A DNA stretch of 64,000 bases. Origin: Streptomyces sp. NBC_00154. Its GTDB lineage: Bacteria; Actinomycetota; Actinomycetes; Streptomycetales; Streptomycetaceae. Every line of letters begins with the position of its first letter. Positions within the stretch are counted from its first letter, which is position 1. The position numbers and the translations under genes are program-made. The stretch lies in the NCBI RefSeq assembly GCF_026342835.1, contig NZ_JAPEMI010000004.1, positions 62,001 to 126,000 of the forward strand, written 5' to 3'. Shown here piece after piece: positions 1 through 9,158 of this stretch. The notes under the pieces are model-generated. The model saw only the letters and a list, made by a program, of their open reading frames with translations, did not search any database and had not been told where the DNA came from.

Positions 1-631
1 CCTGCCCCGGCCGCAAACCGACACGGGTAAGGAGCAGCAGCGTCAGCCGATCGCGGGCCGAGCGACAGGCCAGGAACATCGCCACGACTTCCTCGTCGCT
101 GGCCCGGTCGATGTTCGTCTCCGGTTCCTGGACCCTGTGCCTCGCCCGCATCCGATAGCGCATCCCCCCGCTCTCCGCTCGCGCTACCTCCGGCAGGTCC
201 AGGTCGTCGCCGATCTCGTAGAGCTGTTCCAATACCCAGGTCGGGGCTGCCTTGTTCGCCACCGCGTGCAGAAGGAACATCCGCACCGCGGTCAGCACCT
301 TATTGATCCGGATCTCGCCCCGTACCGGCTTGGATCCCGGTCCCGGCACCACGACCTGACGCGAACCGCTCCTGCCTGGCGTCCACTTCAGCCAGATCAT
401 GAACAGCCCCATGTCCCGGGCCGCAGTCCGCCAGTCGCGCCGGGTGAGCAGGCACCAGAGCAGAAACAGACAGATGCCCTCCGCGTACGCCTTCGTCGTC
501 GTCTCCGCTCGACCGCGCGCCAGGCGCAGCTCCTGCAGGAAGCGATCCACCTCCTCGACGACGCCCAGGTCGTTGTTCACCACAGTCCAGTACCGGGTGC
601 CCGATGGGAGCACCACAGGGAATGCACGCAC
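1..631 (-). CDS. Tyrosine recombinase/integrase, 3' end beyond the window
   Basis: About 210 residues are visible from a GTG at 629-631. They form an N-terminal helical core-binding domain (roughly residues 20-120, including ETTTKAYAEG and DMGLFMIWLKW) and the start of the catalytic domain, with the first catalytic arginine in LLTRVGLRPG at the window edge. Family: tyrosine recombinases cut and rejoin DNA through a covalent 3'-phosphotyrosine. The short N-terminal layout resembles the TnpA-type recombinases of Tn554-like elements. The HxxR and tyrosine boxes lie outside the window, so activity cannot be judged. The frame stays open a little upstream, so the start is provisional. It reads away from the STAND gene on the same strand. 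Confidence 0.75.
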   Translation of the reverse strand, partial: MRAFPVVLPSGTRYWTVVNNDLGVVEEVDRFLQELRLARGRAETTTKAYAEGICLFLLWCLLTRRDWRTAARDMGLFMIWLKWTPGRSGSRQVVVPGPGSKPVRGEIRINKVLTAVRMFLLHAVANKAAPTWVLEQLYEIGDDLDLPEVARAESGGMRYRMRARHRVQEPETNIDRASDEEVVAMFLACRSARDRLTLLLLTRVGLRPGQ

Positions 632-856
632 TTCTACCCCTACTCCATGACTCGATCTGCACGACCAGCCACAGAGCCACACCCCCCGAGAACCGTCGCA
701 GCACCCTCAACGAGGGGACCATCTACGACGTCACGCCACGGCCAGGGAACCCCCAGAGAATCAGCCGATCCCCGGAGACGACGCGGCGATCCTCGGCAAG
801 GTCGTCGCGGTATTGCGCGCGATCTGACAGCCACGCAGGGCCAGCCTGAGACCCTC

Positions 857-3540
857 TCAGCGTGTTGCCCGCAGGTACTCGCGCCGTGTGGTGACCAAGG
901 CGCGCCACCGCGCACGGGTCTGCGGTTCCCCGTCGAGCCATCGTGCCTGCGAGTGGGCCTCAGCGGGCAGCGGGAGGTCGGCCATGAAGTGGGCGATGTC
1001 TACGTAGTAGGCGTAATCGCCGCCCTGAGTCAGGGCGCGTAGCCGGGAGATTGAACCGGCCACCTTGTCCTGCGCGTCGAGCACGGCGTAGTGGAAGCAG
1101 AGGCCCAGCTCGAGGGTGGTCTGGGCAGCGACCACGCCGGCGCCGCTGATGTCGGTGCGCAGCAGGTGTGCGCGGTCTTCGATGTCGCCTGCGGTTCCGG
1201 CGTCGCGGACGAGGGCGGCGATCTGGGTGGTGAGAGTGGTGGCGCGCAGATCGACTCCGGTGAGGAACTGCTGGGCGAGTGTGAGTTCGTCGTCGGCCTG
1301 GTCGGGATCGGTGAAGGCGAGGATGAGAGCGCGCTGGGCCTGGGCGATGGCCCGTTCGCCGGCGACGCCGTGCTGCTCAGCCTCGTCCCGTGCGGCTGCG
1401 TGCGCGGTGGCTGCCCTCGCCATCTCGGCCTGGGTCCACCACACATCGCCCAGGACGCGGTGGTGGCGGCCAGCCCAGCCGAGCGTGCGGGCAGTTTCGA
1501 GGGCGGTGGAGAAGTCTCCGGCAAGACGGGCGAGGTGTGCCAGGCCGCGTCGCGCGCCGGGCGCGAGGCGACCACCCCCATCGGCAACGTGCTGCATCCC
1601 ACGGCGCGATTCGCTGCTGCGCCCGAGATCGCGGTCGGCCTTGGCGCGGTAGTAGACGACCATGTCGTGCAGGTCGGGGGGAGCAGCCTGGTGTTGATGA
1701 CAGTGGTGAGCCGGGTGACGGTGCGCTCACGATGCTCGTGCTGCCGGCGGGCGAGGGCGCTGAGGGTCTCCATCAGAGCGTCGGCTGGAGTTTCCAGCTC
1801 CAGCGTGTCAGTTGGGTCCTGCGACGCGGGCGGTGCGAGAGGCTCCCATACAGAGTCGCTGACGTATTGCCAGGTTGCCTCCGCGAGCCAGCCGAGTTCG
1901 AGACGGAAGTCGCGTGCGACGGCCAGTCCCTGGCGCAGGCATCCGACCAGCAGCATCCGGCCCGGCGCCGTACTGGTGGCCCACTGCTCGCCCACTCCCG
2001 CGAATGCACGCTCGGCAGCCTGCTGCCAGTCATGGGGTGACCAGCGGTCGTCGGTCTGGTCATCAGCGGTGCGGATGGTGGAGCGAATCAGGGCATGGAG
2101 ATGGAAGGGCCACATGCCGATCGGGTTCTCGCGGACAAAGGGACGCTCCACCAGGCGCAGGGCCGGTGCCTCGTGGGTCATGCCCGCGGCCCGGGTGGCC
2201 AGGGGCAGGTCGAAAGAGTCGAGGAGCGCGACGGAGCGCAGGACGTGCCGCTCGTCGGGGGTGAGATCGGACAGTGTGCGGGCGATCAGGGCTGGGAAGT
2301 TGATGTCGAAGTCGGCCGGCTGCGGGGTGCGCCCGGTGCGGCGAATCTCCAGGAAACGCATCACCGCCAGGTCGAGGTAGAGGGGCAGGCCGTGGGAGCG
2401 GTCGGCGATTACGGTGCGCAGGGATTCGCTGATGAGGGGCCGGCCGTCGTGGGTGAGGCGGCGGGCGAGGTAGTCCTTGCAGTCCTCGGGGCTGAAGTCG
2501 CCGATCAGGATCTGCCGCCCGTGCCCCACACCGGCCGCGTGGCGGGGCACGGGGATGTCGTGGGCGGCCAGGCCGGGCCACGCCGAAGGCCCCGTCCAGT
2601 CGAGCTGTCCCTGCAGGCCTTCGTCGGCCCACTGCAGCCTGCTGCGTCCGGTGACGAGGAAGAACGCGTTCGGCATGAGCCACACCACGCGCTGCAGGAG
2701 GCGCTCCAGGTCGCGGTGGGTGCGATCGCCGGTGTCCTCGAAGGTGTCCAGCAGGATCACCGGCACGATGCGCTTGTCGGCCGGGAGTTTGGCGAGCTCC
2801 CAGGCCAGCAGGTGCGGGTAGTACGACAGGGCATCCACATCGGGCTCGGCCTGCAGGAGGTCGGCCAGGCGCGTGCACCCGGCGAGAGCCCGAACGGACT
2901 GCCGGTGCTCGCGCAGGGCCCGCACCAGGGAGCCGGTCACTTCGCCGACGACGGATCCGACGGTGCCTGGCAGAAGCAGGGCCTGGGCGATGTCGCCGAG
3001 CGCGGACTGCATCTGCTGCGGTAGTGCCTTGCCGAACCGGGAGGCGAGGCCGCCACGGCGCAGGTACTCCTCCAGGGGCTCGCCTGGGTGCTGGTGATCC
3101 CAGTAGCGGCGCAGCGCGAGGTCGAAGGCGGGCAGCGGACGGCCGAGTTCGGCGAGTGCGAGCCGGATGGTGAGCATGACGTGTTCGAAGTCGGTGCCGG
3201 CCGAGCGGGCGAGGTCGATCCGTACGGGGAGGATCCGCTCGCCGGCCCAGGTCGGTGCGCCCCACTGGGCGGGCCGGCGTTCCACACTGCCGAGCGCGGC
3301 CTCAAGTTTGCGGGACAGCGTGGTCTTGCCGATGCCGCCAACTCCGTGGAAGACCATCACGTTGTCCCGTGGTGCTTCGAGGTCCTCGACGTCGAAGGCC
3401 GGGTCGGCGGTGTGCCGCAGGTGCTCGGTAAGCGCGGCAGCGATCAGCTCCCACTGCGCCTGCCGGTTCGTGAACGCCTCCTCGGTGGCCAGGCTCCGGT
3501 CGTTCGTGCTGAACAGCGCCCGCAGATCCCGACCTGCCAC
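857..3540 (-). pseudogene. NLR-like STAND ATPase with helical repeats, broken by one frameshift
   Basis: A GTG at 3538-3540 behind a G-run starts an 894-residue protein if one base is restored. P-loop GVGGIGKTT lies at residues 66-74 and a Walker B-like ILLDTFED at about 260-268; the C-terminal third is alpha-helical and TPR-like. STAND ATPases of this type act as ligand-triggered switches. The reading frame is lost at a run of six G on the plus strand (1676-1681): before it the frame reads INTRLLPP, and one extra base restores DLHDMVVYY and a further ~270 sensible residues. This could be a real mutation, a sequencing error in a homopolymer, or slippage. The sensed ligand and any effector are not recognisable. 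Confidence 0.75.
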
Positions 3541-3744
3541 GTCAACCCCCGAATGATGATCACCTTGCCCCAACCTATGTCCGCCTGGGGCCTCTTGGGC
3601 AAGCATCCCCAGAATGGGGCAGTGCCCACAGGTGCCGGCCCCTCGAGCGCGCCGTGTCGCGGTGAGGTGGCCTGGCTTGCCGCAACGAGCCGGGAGGACA
3701 ATGGCCATTTCCATTCAAGATCAACAATAGAGGTGGCTAACGCC

Positions 3745-4026
3745 GTGTCCGACCCTCACGCAGGACCCCCCGACTACTCCCACCTGGACGGCGGGGAAGA
3801 CCAGCTGGCACTGGACGCCGTACGGGCAGTGGTGAACTGGTACAACGCCCAGATCGCCGAGGAACACAGGGCCCCGGTACCCGACGATGCCCGCATGGAG
3901 GAGCTGAAGGCCGCACGGCAGGCCGCGCTCTTGGATCAGGGAAGTCTGGAGACGGCCGGGCCTGAAGAGGTGGCACGCATCGCAGCCCTCTATGCCGCCC
4001 AGCTCAAGGACCTGACCAGCTCGTAA
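3745..4026 (+). CDS. Small acidic protein, 93 aa, next to a zeta-type kinase
   Basis: GTG at 3745 follows a GAGGTGG ribosome-binding site. The protein is acidic and mostly helical (EDQLALDAVRAVVNWYNAQ near the middle). It has no recognised domain. Its 3' end overlaps the 3' end of the convergent zeta-type kinase gene by about 37 bases, and it is divergent from the STAND gene. Because zeta toxins need a small helical antitoxin, an antitoxin role is possible, but antitoxins are usually encoded in the same direction and just upstream, so this is only a suggestion from position and size. Confidence 0.6.
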   Translation: MSDPHAGPPDYSHLDGGEDQLALDAVRAVVNWYNAQIAEEHRAPVPDDARMEELKAARQAALLDQGSLETAGPEEVARIAALYAAQLKDLTSS

Positions 4027-5084
4027 CCACAGGCACGGGGGAGAGGCAGCGGCCAGGACGACGGGTGCGGGCGGCCGATGCGGGCTGCCTGCATCCCGGC
4101 GGGCATCAGCGGGCGGGCCAGTGCGGCGATCTCATCCAGCTCCGTGCGGTGCTGCGGCAACGCCCTGCACAGCGCGCGGTGAAGCGCGAAGAACCGTGCG
4201 GCCTCGTGCTCCGTGTACGGACGGAGCCGCTCCGCCGCCAGTGCCCACGCCGCCTGCCGCCCGCGACCACTGGATCCCTCGTGGCGCAGCAGGGCCTGGC
4301 CATCACGCCGGACCACCGTCACGGCAGCGACACCCGGATGCGACTGAGCCATCTCCACGATGTCGGCGACGGCCCGGAAACATACGTCGTGCCCGACGCC
4401 AGAGGTGAACCGCGCCGGGAGACCGGCCTGCAGGGCGCGGGCGTACCGCAGCGCCGTCGCAAGGCGGCTGTCGGCCTCCCGGACGGCCACGATCACCAGG
4501 TCGAGCGGGTATGCGGCCTGGTGGAACGGCAGAGCACTGTGCAGGAACGCCTCCGTGCTGCCCGGGGCGGCTTCGATCAGCACGTCACCGCGCCGGGACC
4601 TCACGTACGCCTCGGCCTCGGTCATCCAGGCGCGGTAGTCGGCACGGATTGCCGCGCCCGCGCCCCGGGGATTCTCCGTCAGCAGCTTCGAGTAGTCCGG
4701 ATGCGACGCCTTGAAGTCGTCGCCCACCAAATGCGTCGCCCCCGGCCGCATCGCGCGCTTCACCAAACGGGCGATCGCCGTCTTGCCTGCCCCTGGCTGC
4801 CCCAGTACGTACACCGCTTGGGGGGCCTGTCGCGGGGCGATGCTGCTCAGATACGACGGCGCGATCAGCTCGTCGAAGATCCACCGGTGCTCGTCGGCCG
4901 ACAGACGGTGGTAGTCGACCCCAGGCGCCTCGCGGCGTGCTTGCGCGATACGGCGCACCGGCTCGGCCAGGGCCGCAGCGCGCTCACTGTCCAAGGCCGT
5001 ACTGGTGCCCTTGAACGTGAAGACCAAGTACTCCTGCGAGGTCGTCTCACCTTTCGCCCGCGCAGCAGGCCGAGTTCGCCGCAT
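3990..5084 (-). CDS. Zeta-toxin-family P-loop kinase
   Basis: The 364-residue frame has Walker A GQPGAGKT and the zeta-family signature GDDFKASHPDY shortly after it, followed by a helical C-terminal half. Family knowledge: zeta toxins phosphorylate the 3'-hydroxyl of UDP-GlcNAc sugars and so block peptidoglycan synthesis, while chromosomal relatives may act on other substrates. The ATG at 5084 is the longest option; a start 30-90 bases further in is equally possible because the first ~25 residues (basic, low complexity) overlap a plus-strand reading frame. No epsilon-like antitoxin precedes it. Neighbouring genes modify position 3 of an amino sugar nucleotide, which may be relevant to its substrate. 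Confidence 0.75.
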   Translation of the reverse strand: MRRTRPAARAKGETTSQEYLVFTFKGTSTALDSERAAALAEPVRRIAQARREAPGVDYHRLSADEHRWIFDELIAPSYLSSIAPRQAPQAVYVLGQPGAGKTAIARLVKRAMRPGATHLVGDDFKASHPDYSKLLTENPRGAGAAIRADYRAWMTEAEAYVRSRRGDVLIEAAPGSTEAFLHSALPFHQAAYPLDLVIVAVREADSRLATALRYARALQAGLPARFTSGVGHDVCFRAVADIVEMAQSHPGVAAVTVVRRDGQALLRHEGSSGRGRQAAWALAAERLRPYTEHEAARFFALHRALCRALPQHRTELDEIAALARPLMPAGMQAARIGRPHPSSWPLPLPRACGYELVRSLSWAA

Positions 5085-5227
5085 TCGCCGACCTGGCCTT
5101 GCGTGCCCTGCTGGAAGAGGGCTCGAAGGCGGGGACGGCCGTGCGGCGACTGTGGCAGCGAGCGCCGGTCATCGAGGCCGTACCCGCGCTGTTCGTGCTC
5201 GCCCGCCGCCTGGAGGCCGTCCGATGA
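5019..5227 (+). pseudogene. Possible 3' remnant of a small gene upstream of the amino-sugar cassette
   Basis: This frame reads QQAEFAAFADLALRALLEE and ends VLARRLEAVR, with normal high-GC codon use. Its stop overlaps the ATG of the next gene (ATGA), a typical sign of translational coupling. There is no good start codon before the frame is closed at about 5018, and it overlaps the 5' end of the zeta-type kinase. I read it as the tail of an operon gene whose front was lost when the kinase region was joined here. No family recognised. Confidence 0.4.
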
Positions 5228-6090
5228 CCGCCATTCCTAGCAACGAGCTGCTGGCGAAGGTCCTGGGCGCCGTCCGTCAGGTCCGTCCCGAGCACAGCGA
5301 TCCGCGACCCGACACCGCTTTCAGTGACCTGGGTATGGACTCGCTGGACCGACTGTCCTTGGCGGTCGCCGTCGAACAAGCCACCGGGCTCGCAGTCTCC
5401 GACTGGGTGCTCTCCGACGCCACTACTCCCGCCGACCTGACCCGGCGTCTGTCCGACGGCACCGAAGGCAAAACATCTGTGGGCCGGCAACACTCCTCTC
5501 ACCTGCCCTCTCAGGACTCCGGCTGGCTCGACGAGGGCGCGGTGGCCGGAGAGGGGACCCGGCTGTGGCACCAGGCTCAGATCGCCGCAGGTGCCGTTGT
5601 CGGCGCCGACAGCACTCTGGGAAAGGGCTGCTTCGTCGGTGCCGGCAGCAGGATCGGCGACCGCGTGAAGATCGGCAACAACGCCAGTGTGTTCGGCGCG
5701 GCCGTGAATGACGAGGCGATGATCTGCCCCGGTGTTCTCCTCCTGGAGGACCCGGCCCCGCGGGCCACTACCCCCGACGGCCGACGCAAGGGCCCGGACG
5801 ACTGGACCCGGCATCCCGTCACCATCCGAACCGGGGCAACGATCGGGGCGGGAGCCGTCGTCGCCCCTGGAGTCACCATCGGCGCCCACGCCCTGGTCGC
5901 GCTCGGCGCCGTCGTACTGCGCGACGTGCCCGCCCACGGCCTGGTCATCGGCAACCCCGCCCGCCAGGTGGGATGGGTATGCCGGTGCGGACAGGCCCTG
6001 GAAAAGGGGCTTCACTGCACCAGTTGCCAGCGCGTCTACCGGCGCGACGGCGATGAACTGACCGAGCACGACCCTTTGCCGCTGGAGTGA
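5224..6090 (+). CDS. Acyl-carrier domain fused to a left-handed beta-helix acyltransferase with C-terminal zinc ribbon
   Basis: The 288-residue protein has three parts. Residues 1-80 are an acyl-carrier-like domain with the phosphopantetheine site LGMDSLDRL (Ser40). Residues ~100-250 are hexapeptide repeats (IAAGAVVGADSTLG, IGAGAVVAPGVTIG) of the WbpD/WlbB sugar N-acyltransferase type. The end carries a CxC...CxxC zinc ribbon (CRCGQ, CTSC). Inference: an acyl group carried on the internal ACP is passed to the amino group of a nucleotide sugar. The ATG at 5224 overlaps the preceding stop. The downstream aminotransferase and dehydrogenase would supply the 3-amino sugar. Free-standing members normally use acetyl-CoA and lack the ACP, so the fusion is unusual. 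Confidence 0.8.
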   Translation: MTAIPSNELLAKVLGAVRQVRPEHSDPRPDTAFSDLGMDSLDRLSLAVAVEQATGLAVSDWVLSDATTPADLTRRLSDGTEGKTSVGRQHSSHLPSQDSGWLDEGAVAGEGTRLWHQAQIAAGAVVGADSTLGKGCFVGAGSRIGDRVKIGNNASVFGAAVNDEAMICPGVLLLEDPAPRATTPDGRRKGPDDWTRHPVTIRTGATIGAGAVVAPGVTIGAHALVALGAVVLRDVPAHGLVIGNPARQVGWVCRCGQALEKGLHCTSCQRVYRRDGDELTEHDPLPLE

Positions 6091-6174
6091 GAATCACACC
6101 GGTTTGTCACTGTTCTGTGCCAAGCCGAGGGTGCTACCGGGAACCCGTGGGCGCTGAGATTAGCGTCCCGCTCC

Positions 6175-6681
6175 ATGAGCCACCTTCCTCCCGCCGAGTA
6201 CTACGCGTCCCTGCCCAAGCACATCGCCGGTGCCGGGGCAATCATCCACGACGCAGCGGGCCGCATTCTTCTGGTCCAGCCGTCCTACCGCACCGACACC
6301 TGGGAGATCCCAGGCGGCGGACTGGACACGGGAGAGGACCCGCTGCAAGCAGTCCAGCGCGAGGTCAAGGAAGAGCTCGGCATCGATCTCACACCGGGCC
6401 GGCTGCTGGCCGTCGACTGGGTCCCGGAACAGGCCGACGGCCGCCCACCGCTGGTCAACTACCTCTTCGACGGCGGCCTGATCACCGAGGCCGAAGCCCA
6501 GACACAGATCCACCTCGACCGCGAAGAACTCGCCGCATGGCAGCTGGCCACCCCCGATCAGTGGGACACCCTGCTCGCTCCGCACATGGCCCGCCGCCTT
6601 CATGCCTGCTCCCGCGCCCTGACCCAGGACACCACCGTCTACCTGCAGTACGGCTTCGACCCCACCCGCCAACAGAACTGA
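6175..6681 (+). CDS. NUDIX hydrolase
   Basis: 168 residues with a complete NUDIX box GX5EX7REUXEEXGU: GGLDTGED, then REVKEELGI (residues ~44-66). The family hydrolyses nucleoside diphosphates linked to another moiety, using Mg bound by the REXXEE glutamates. It lies 84 bases after the acyltransferase fusion and 53 bases before the aminotransferase, in the same direction, so it is probably in the same operon. It may control the nucleotide-sugar pool of the cassette or act as a housekeeping sanitiser; the substrate cannot be told from sequence. Confidence 0.85.
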   Translation: MSHLPPAEYYASLPKHIAGAGAIIHDAAGRILLVQPSYRTDTWEIPGGGLDTGEDPLQAVQREVKEELGIDLTPGRLLAVDWVPEQADGRPPLVNYLFDGGLITEAEAQTQIHLDREELAAWQLATPDQWDTLLAPHMARRLHACSRALTQDTTVYLQYGFDPTRQQN

Positions 6682-6734
6682 CGCCCCGCCACCCTTCCGG
6701 TCGGCATACAGGCGCTGACCGGAAGGAACTCACG

Positions 6735-7835
6735 ATGATTCCCGTTGCCGCACCGCGCCTGGATGAGACCGACATCGCAGCCGCTGTCCGCGTCCTCAGG
6801 TCCGGCCATCTCGTCCAGGGCCCCGAGGTCGCGGCCTTCGAGGACGAGTTCGCGCACCTGGTCGACGGCAACCACTGCGTCGCGGTCAACTCCGGCACTT
6901 CCGCCCTGTGGCTGACCCTTCTCGCGCTGGGCATTGGTCTCGGCGACGAGGTGATCGTCCCGTCCTTTACCTTCGCCGGCACGGCCGGCGCTGTCCGGCT
7001 CACCGGCGCCGCTGTCGTCTTCGCGGACATCACCCCGGACACGTTCTGTCTCGACCCCGACGCCGTACGCGCCGCGATCACCCCACGCACCGCCGCGGTG
7101 ATTCCCGTCCACCTCTTCGGACATCCCGCGGCTATGGGCGACCTCACCGCACTCGCCCAGCAACACCAACTCGCCCTGGTGGAGGACGCCGCCCAGGCCC
7201 ACGGGGCGACCCTTAACGGCCGCCCCGTAGGCACCCTCGGCACCGCGGGTTGCTTCAGCTTCTACCCGACCAAGAACCTGCAGGCCATCGAAGGCGGCCT
7301 GATCACCACCGCCGACCCGGCCCTGGCCCGCACGCTGCGACTGCTGCGCAACCAGGGCATGGAAGAGCGCTACCACCACGAGATCGTGGGCACTAATGGG
7401 CGGATGAGCGACGTCAGCGCAGCCATCGCACGCAGCCAGCTCCGCAGACTCCCCGCCCTTAACGCGCGCCGCCGCGCCAACGCCACCGACCTCAGCGAAC
7501 GCCTCGCCAACCTGCCGGAATTATCTCTGCCCATCACTGCCGCAGGAGCCGGCCACGTCTGGCACCAGTACACCGTCCGCATCAGCACGACCCTCGGTGA
7601 CCGCGACACCTTCGCCCACAACCTGCAACAGGCAGGGATCGGCACCGGCGTCCACTACCCAGTCCCGCTCCACCGCTCACCCGCCTACGCGACCGCGACC
7701 GACCTTCCGCACACCGACGCCGCCGCCGCCCAGGTGCTGTCCCTGCCGGTCCACCCCGGGCTGACCCCAGCCCAGATCGAAGACATCGCCCGAGCTGTGA
7801 CGACACTCGCCCGCGCCAGGGAGTGTGTCGCATGA
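6735..7835 (+). CDS. DegT/DnrJ/EryC1/StrS-family PLP sugar aminotransferase
   Basis: ATG at 6735 follows GGAAGGA. The 366-residue protein has the family hallmarks: NSGTSALWL (PLP phosphate binding, ~52-60), DEVIVPSFTF (71-80), EDAAQAHGA (150-158) and the Schiff-base lysine Lys180 in FYPTKNL followed by EGG. Family reaction: transamination of a keto nucleotide sugar, usually from glutamate. With a Gfo/Idh/MocA dehydrogenase immediately downstream and a WbpD-like acyltransferase upstream, the closest known logic is the WbpB/WbpE/WbpD route that turns the 3-OH of a UDP-GlcNAc derivative into a 3-acylamido group. Its stop overlaps the next start (ATGA). Confidence 0.9.
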   Translation: MIPVAAPRLDETDIAAAVRVLRSGHLVQGPEVAAFEDEFAHLVDGNHCVAVNSGTSALWLTLLALGIGLGDEVIVPSFTFAGTAGAVRLTGAAVVFADITPDTFCLDPDAVRAAITPRTAAVIPVHLFGHPAAMGDLTALAQQHQLALVEDAAQAHGATLNGRPVGTLGTAGCFSFYPTKNLQAIEGGLITTADPALARTLRLLRNQGMEERYHHEIVGTNGRMSDVSAAIARSQLRRLPALNARRRANATDLSERLANLPELSLPITAAGAGHVWHQYTVRISTTLGDRDTFAHNLQQAGIGTGVHYPVPLHRSPAYATATDLPHTDAAAAQVLSLPVHPGLTPAQIEDIARAVTTLARARECVA

Positions 7836-8854
7836 GCACCACCGCGCTACGGGTCGGCCTGATCGGACTGGGGCAGATGGGCCGCCACCACGCCAGGGTC
7901 CTTCGAACCCTGGACGGTGCCCAACTGGTCGGTGCCCTCGATCCGGACGGCGACCGCTACCGCGCCGCCGGCGGTGTACCCGTGGTGGCGGACTTGGATG
8001 CGCTGCTGCAGCTGGGCCTGGACTACGCGGTTCTGGCCTGCCCCACACTGCTGCACGAACCGGTGGGCACCGCACTCGCAGCAGCCGGCATCCCGACCCT
8101 CATCGAGAAACCGCTGGCGGGTGACCCCGCCTCAGCCAGACGGCTCGCGGAGGCCTTCCACACCGCTGGAGTACCGGCTGCCGTGGGATATATCGAACGC
8201 TTCAACCCCGCACTGATCGCCCTGCGCCAGCGACTGGAAGGCGGACAGCTCGGGGACGTGTTCTCGGTCGCCACCCGGCGCACCGGCCCCTACCCCGCAC
8301 GGATCACCGACGTCGGAGTCATCCACGACCTCGCCACCCACGACCTCGACCTGACCGCGTGGATCACCGGTACCCGCTTCACTTCAATCACCGCCCGAAC
8401 CGCCCACCGCAGCGGCCGCTCCCACGAGGACCTTCTTGCAGCCGTCGGCCAGCTGGCCGACGGAACCATCACGCATCACCAGGTCAGCTGGCTTTCCCCG
8501 CTCAAGGAACGGACCACCACCGTCACCGGCGATCACGGCATCCTTGTTGCTGACACACTCACCGCTGACCTCTCGTACTGGGCAAACGGCTCCACGCGCA
8601 CCACCCAGCGGGAGGCGCTCGCCGCATTCCGCGGCGTCACCGAGGGCGACGTCACCCGATACGCGATCCCCAAACGGGAACCCCTTGTCGCGGAACACGA
8701 GGCCTTCCGCGACCTGGTCCTCGGCCACGGCCACCACACCGCAACCCTCCACGACGGCCTACACGCAGTCCTCACCGCACACGCCGCGCTGCAAGCGTCC
8801 CGCAACGGCGCCACCACAGCGGTGCCCAACCTCACCGATCTCAGTGCGGCGTGA
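7832..8854 (+). CDS. Gfo/Idh/MocA-family NAD(P)-dependent sugar dehydrogenase
   Basis: 340 residues from ATG 7832, overlapping the previous stop by 4 bases. An N-terminal Rossmann fold starts VGLIGLGQMGRHHARVL; the family lysine is in LIEKPLA, and the catalytic-domain segment DVGVIHDLATHDLDL supplies a conserved His/Asp pair. It resembles WlbA/WbpB-type enzymes that oxidise C3 of a nucleotide sugar. It is the last gene of the cassette and is followed by a strong hairpin. No UDP-GlcNAc 6-dehydrogenase (WbpA type) is present in the window, so the product need not be a uronic acid. Confidence 0.88.
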   Translation: MSTTALRVGLIGLGQMGRHHARVLRTLDGAQLVGALDPDGDRYRAAGGVPVVADLDALLQLGLDYAVLACPTLLHEPVGTALAAAGIPTLIEKPLAGDPASARRLAEAFHTAGVPAAVGYIERFNPALIALRQRLEGGQLGDVFSVATRRTGPYPARITDVGVIHDLATHDLDLTAWITGTRFTSITARTAHRSGRSHEDLLAAVGQLADGTITHHQVSWLSPLKERTTTVTGDHGILVADTLTADLSYWANGSTRTTQREALAAFRGVTEGDVTRYAIPKREPLVAEHEAFRDLVLGHGHHTATLHDGLHAVLTAHAALQASRNGATTAVPNLTDLSAA

Positions 8855-8955
8855 TCTCCCGAGACCGCCCGAAAGTCAACGTCCCCTGAACATCTCGGCC
8901 TCAAAGCTCTGGGGCACCCCGTCTGGGTGTGGACAGCCCTGCTCCAAGACACAGC

Positions 8956-8995
8956 AGCAGGGGTCCAGGACGGGCGGCCGTCCGGGACCCCTGCT
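8956..8995. terminator. Long perfect hairpin after the amino-sugar operon
   Basis: An 11-bp outer stem (8956-8966 with 8985-8995) continues into an inner 6-bp stem (8968-8973 with 8978-8983) around a GCGG loop. There is no long T-tract on either side. It lies between the 3' end of the plus-strand cassette and the 3' end of a minus-strand remnant, so it may end transcription from both sides. Confidence 0.6.
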
Positions 8996-9056
8996 CTCTG
9001 CTGGGTGAATTCCTGCCCCGTGCGGCCGGGACGGGGTGCCGGGACAGATGTCGGGG

Positions 9057-9158
9057 TCAGGCGGCGCTGCGGCCGAGCTCCCAGAGCTGCAGGTCGGCCG
9101 AGGAGTTGATCGACCATTCGACGCCGGCGAGGCCGTCGCGGGAGGCGACGTACTGCTT
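9057..9158 (-). pseudogene. C-terminal fragment of an unknown protein
   Basis: On the minus strand the frame reads KQYVASRDGLAGVEWSINSS and ends LWELGRSAA before a stop at 9057-9059. It has no start; the sequence to its right belongs to a different open frame on the plus strand. It is the last ~33 residues of a gene whose front has been lost. Family not recognised. Confidence 0.45.

Noticed and set aside
137..1042. Long plus-strand open frame
   Set aside because: Arg/His/Pro-rich shadow of the minus-strand recombinase and STAND genes; no domain or ribosome-binding site.
1091..2380. 429-codon plus-strand frame
   Set aside because: Lies antisense to the STAND ATPase, whose P-loop and Walker B frame is clearly the real one.
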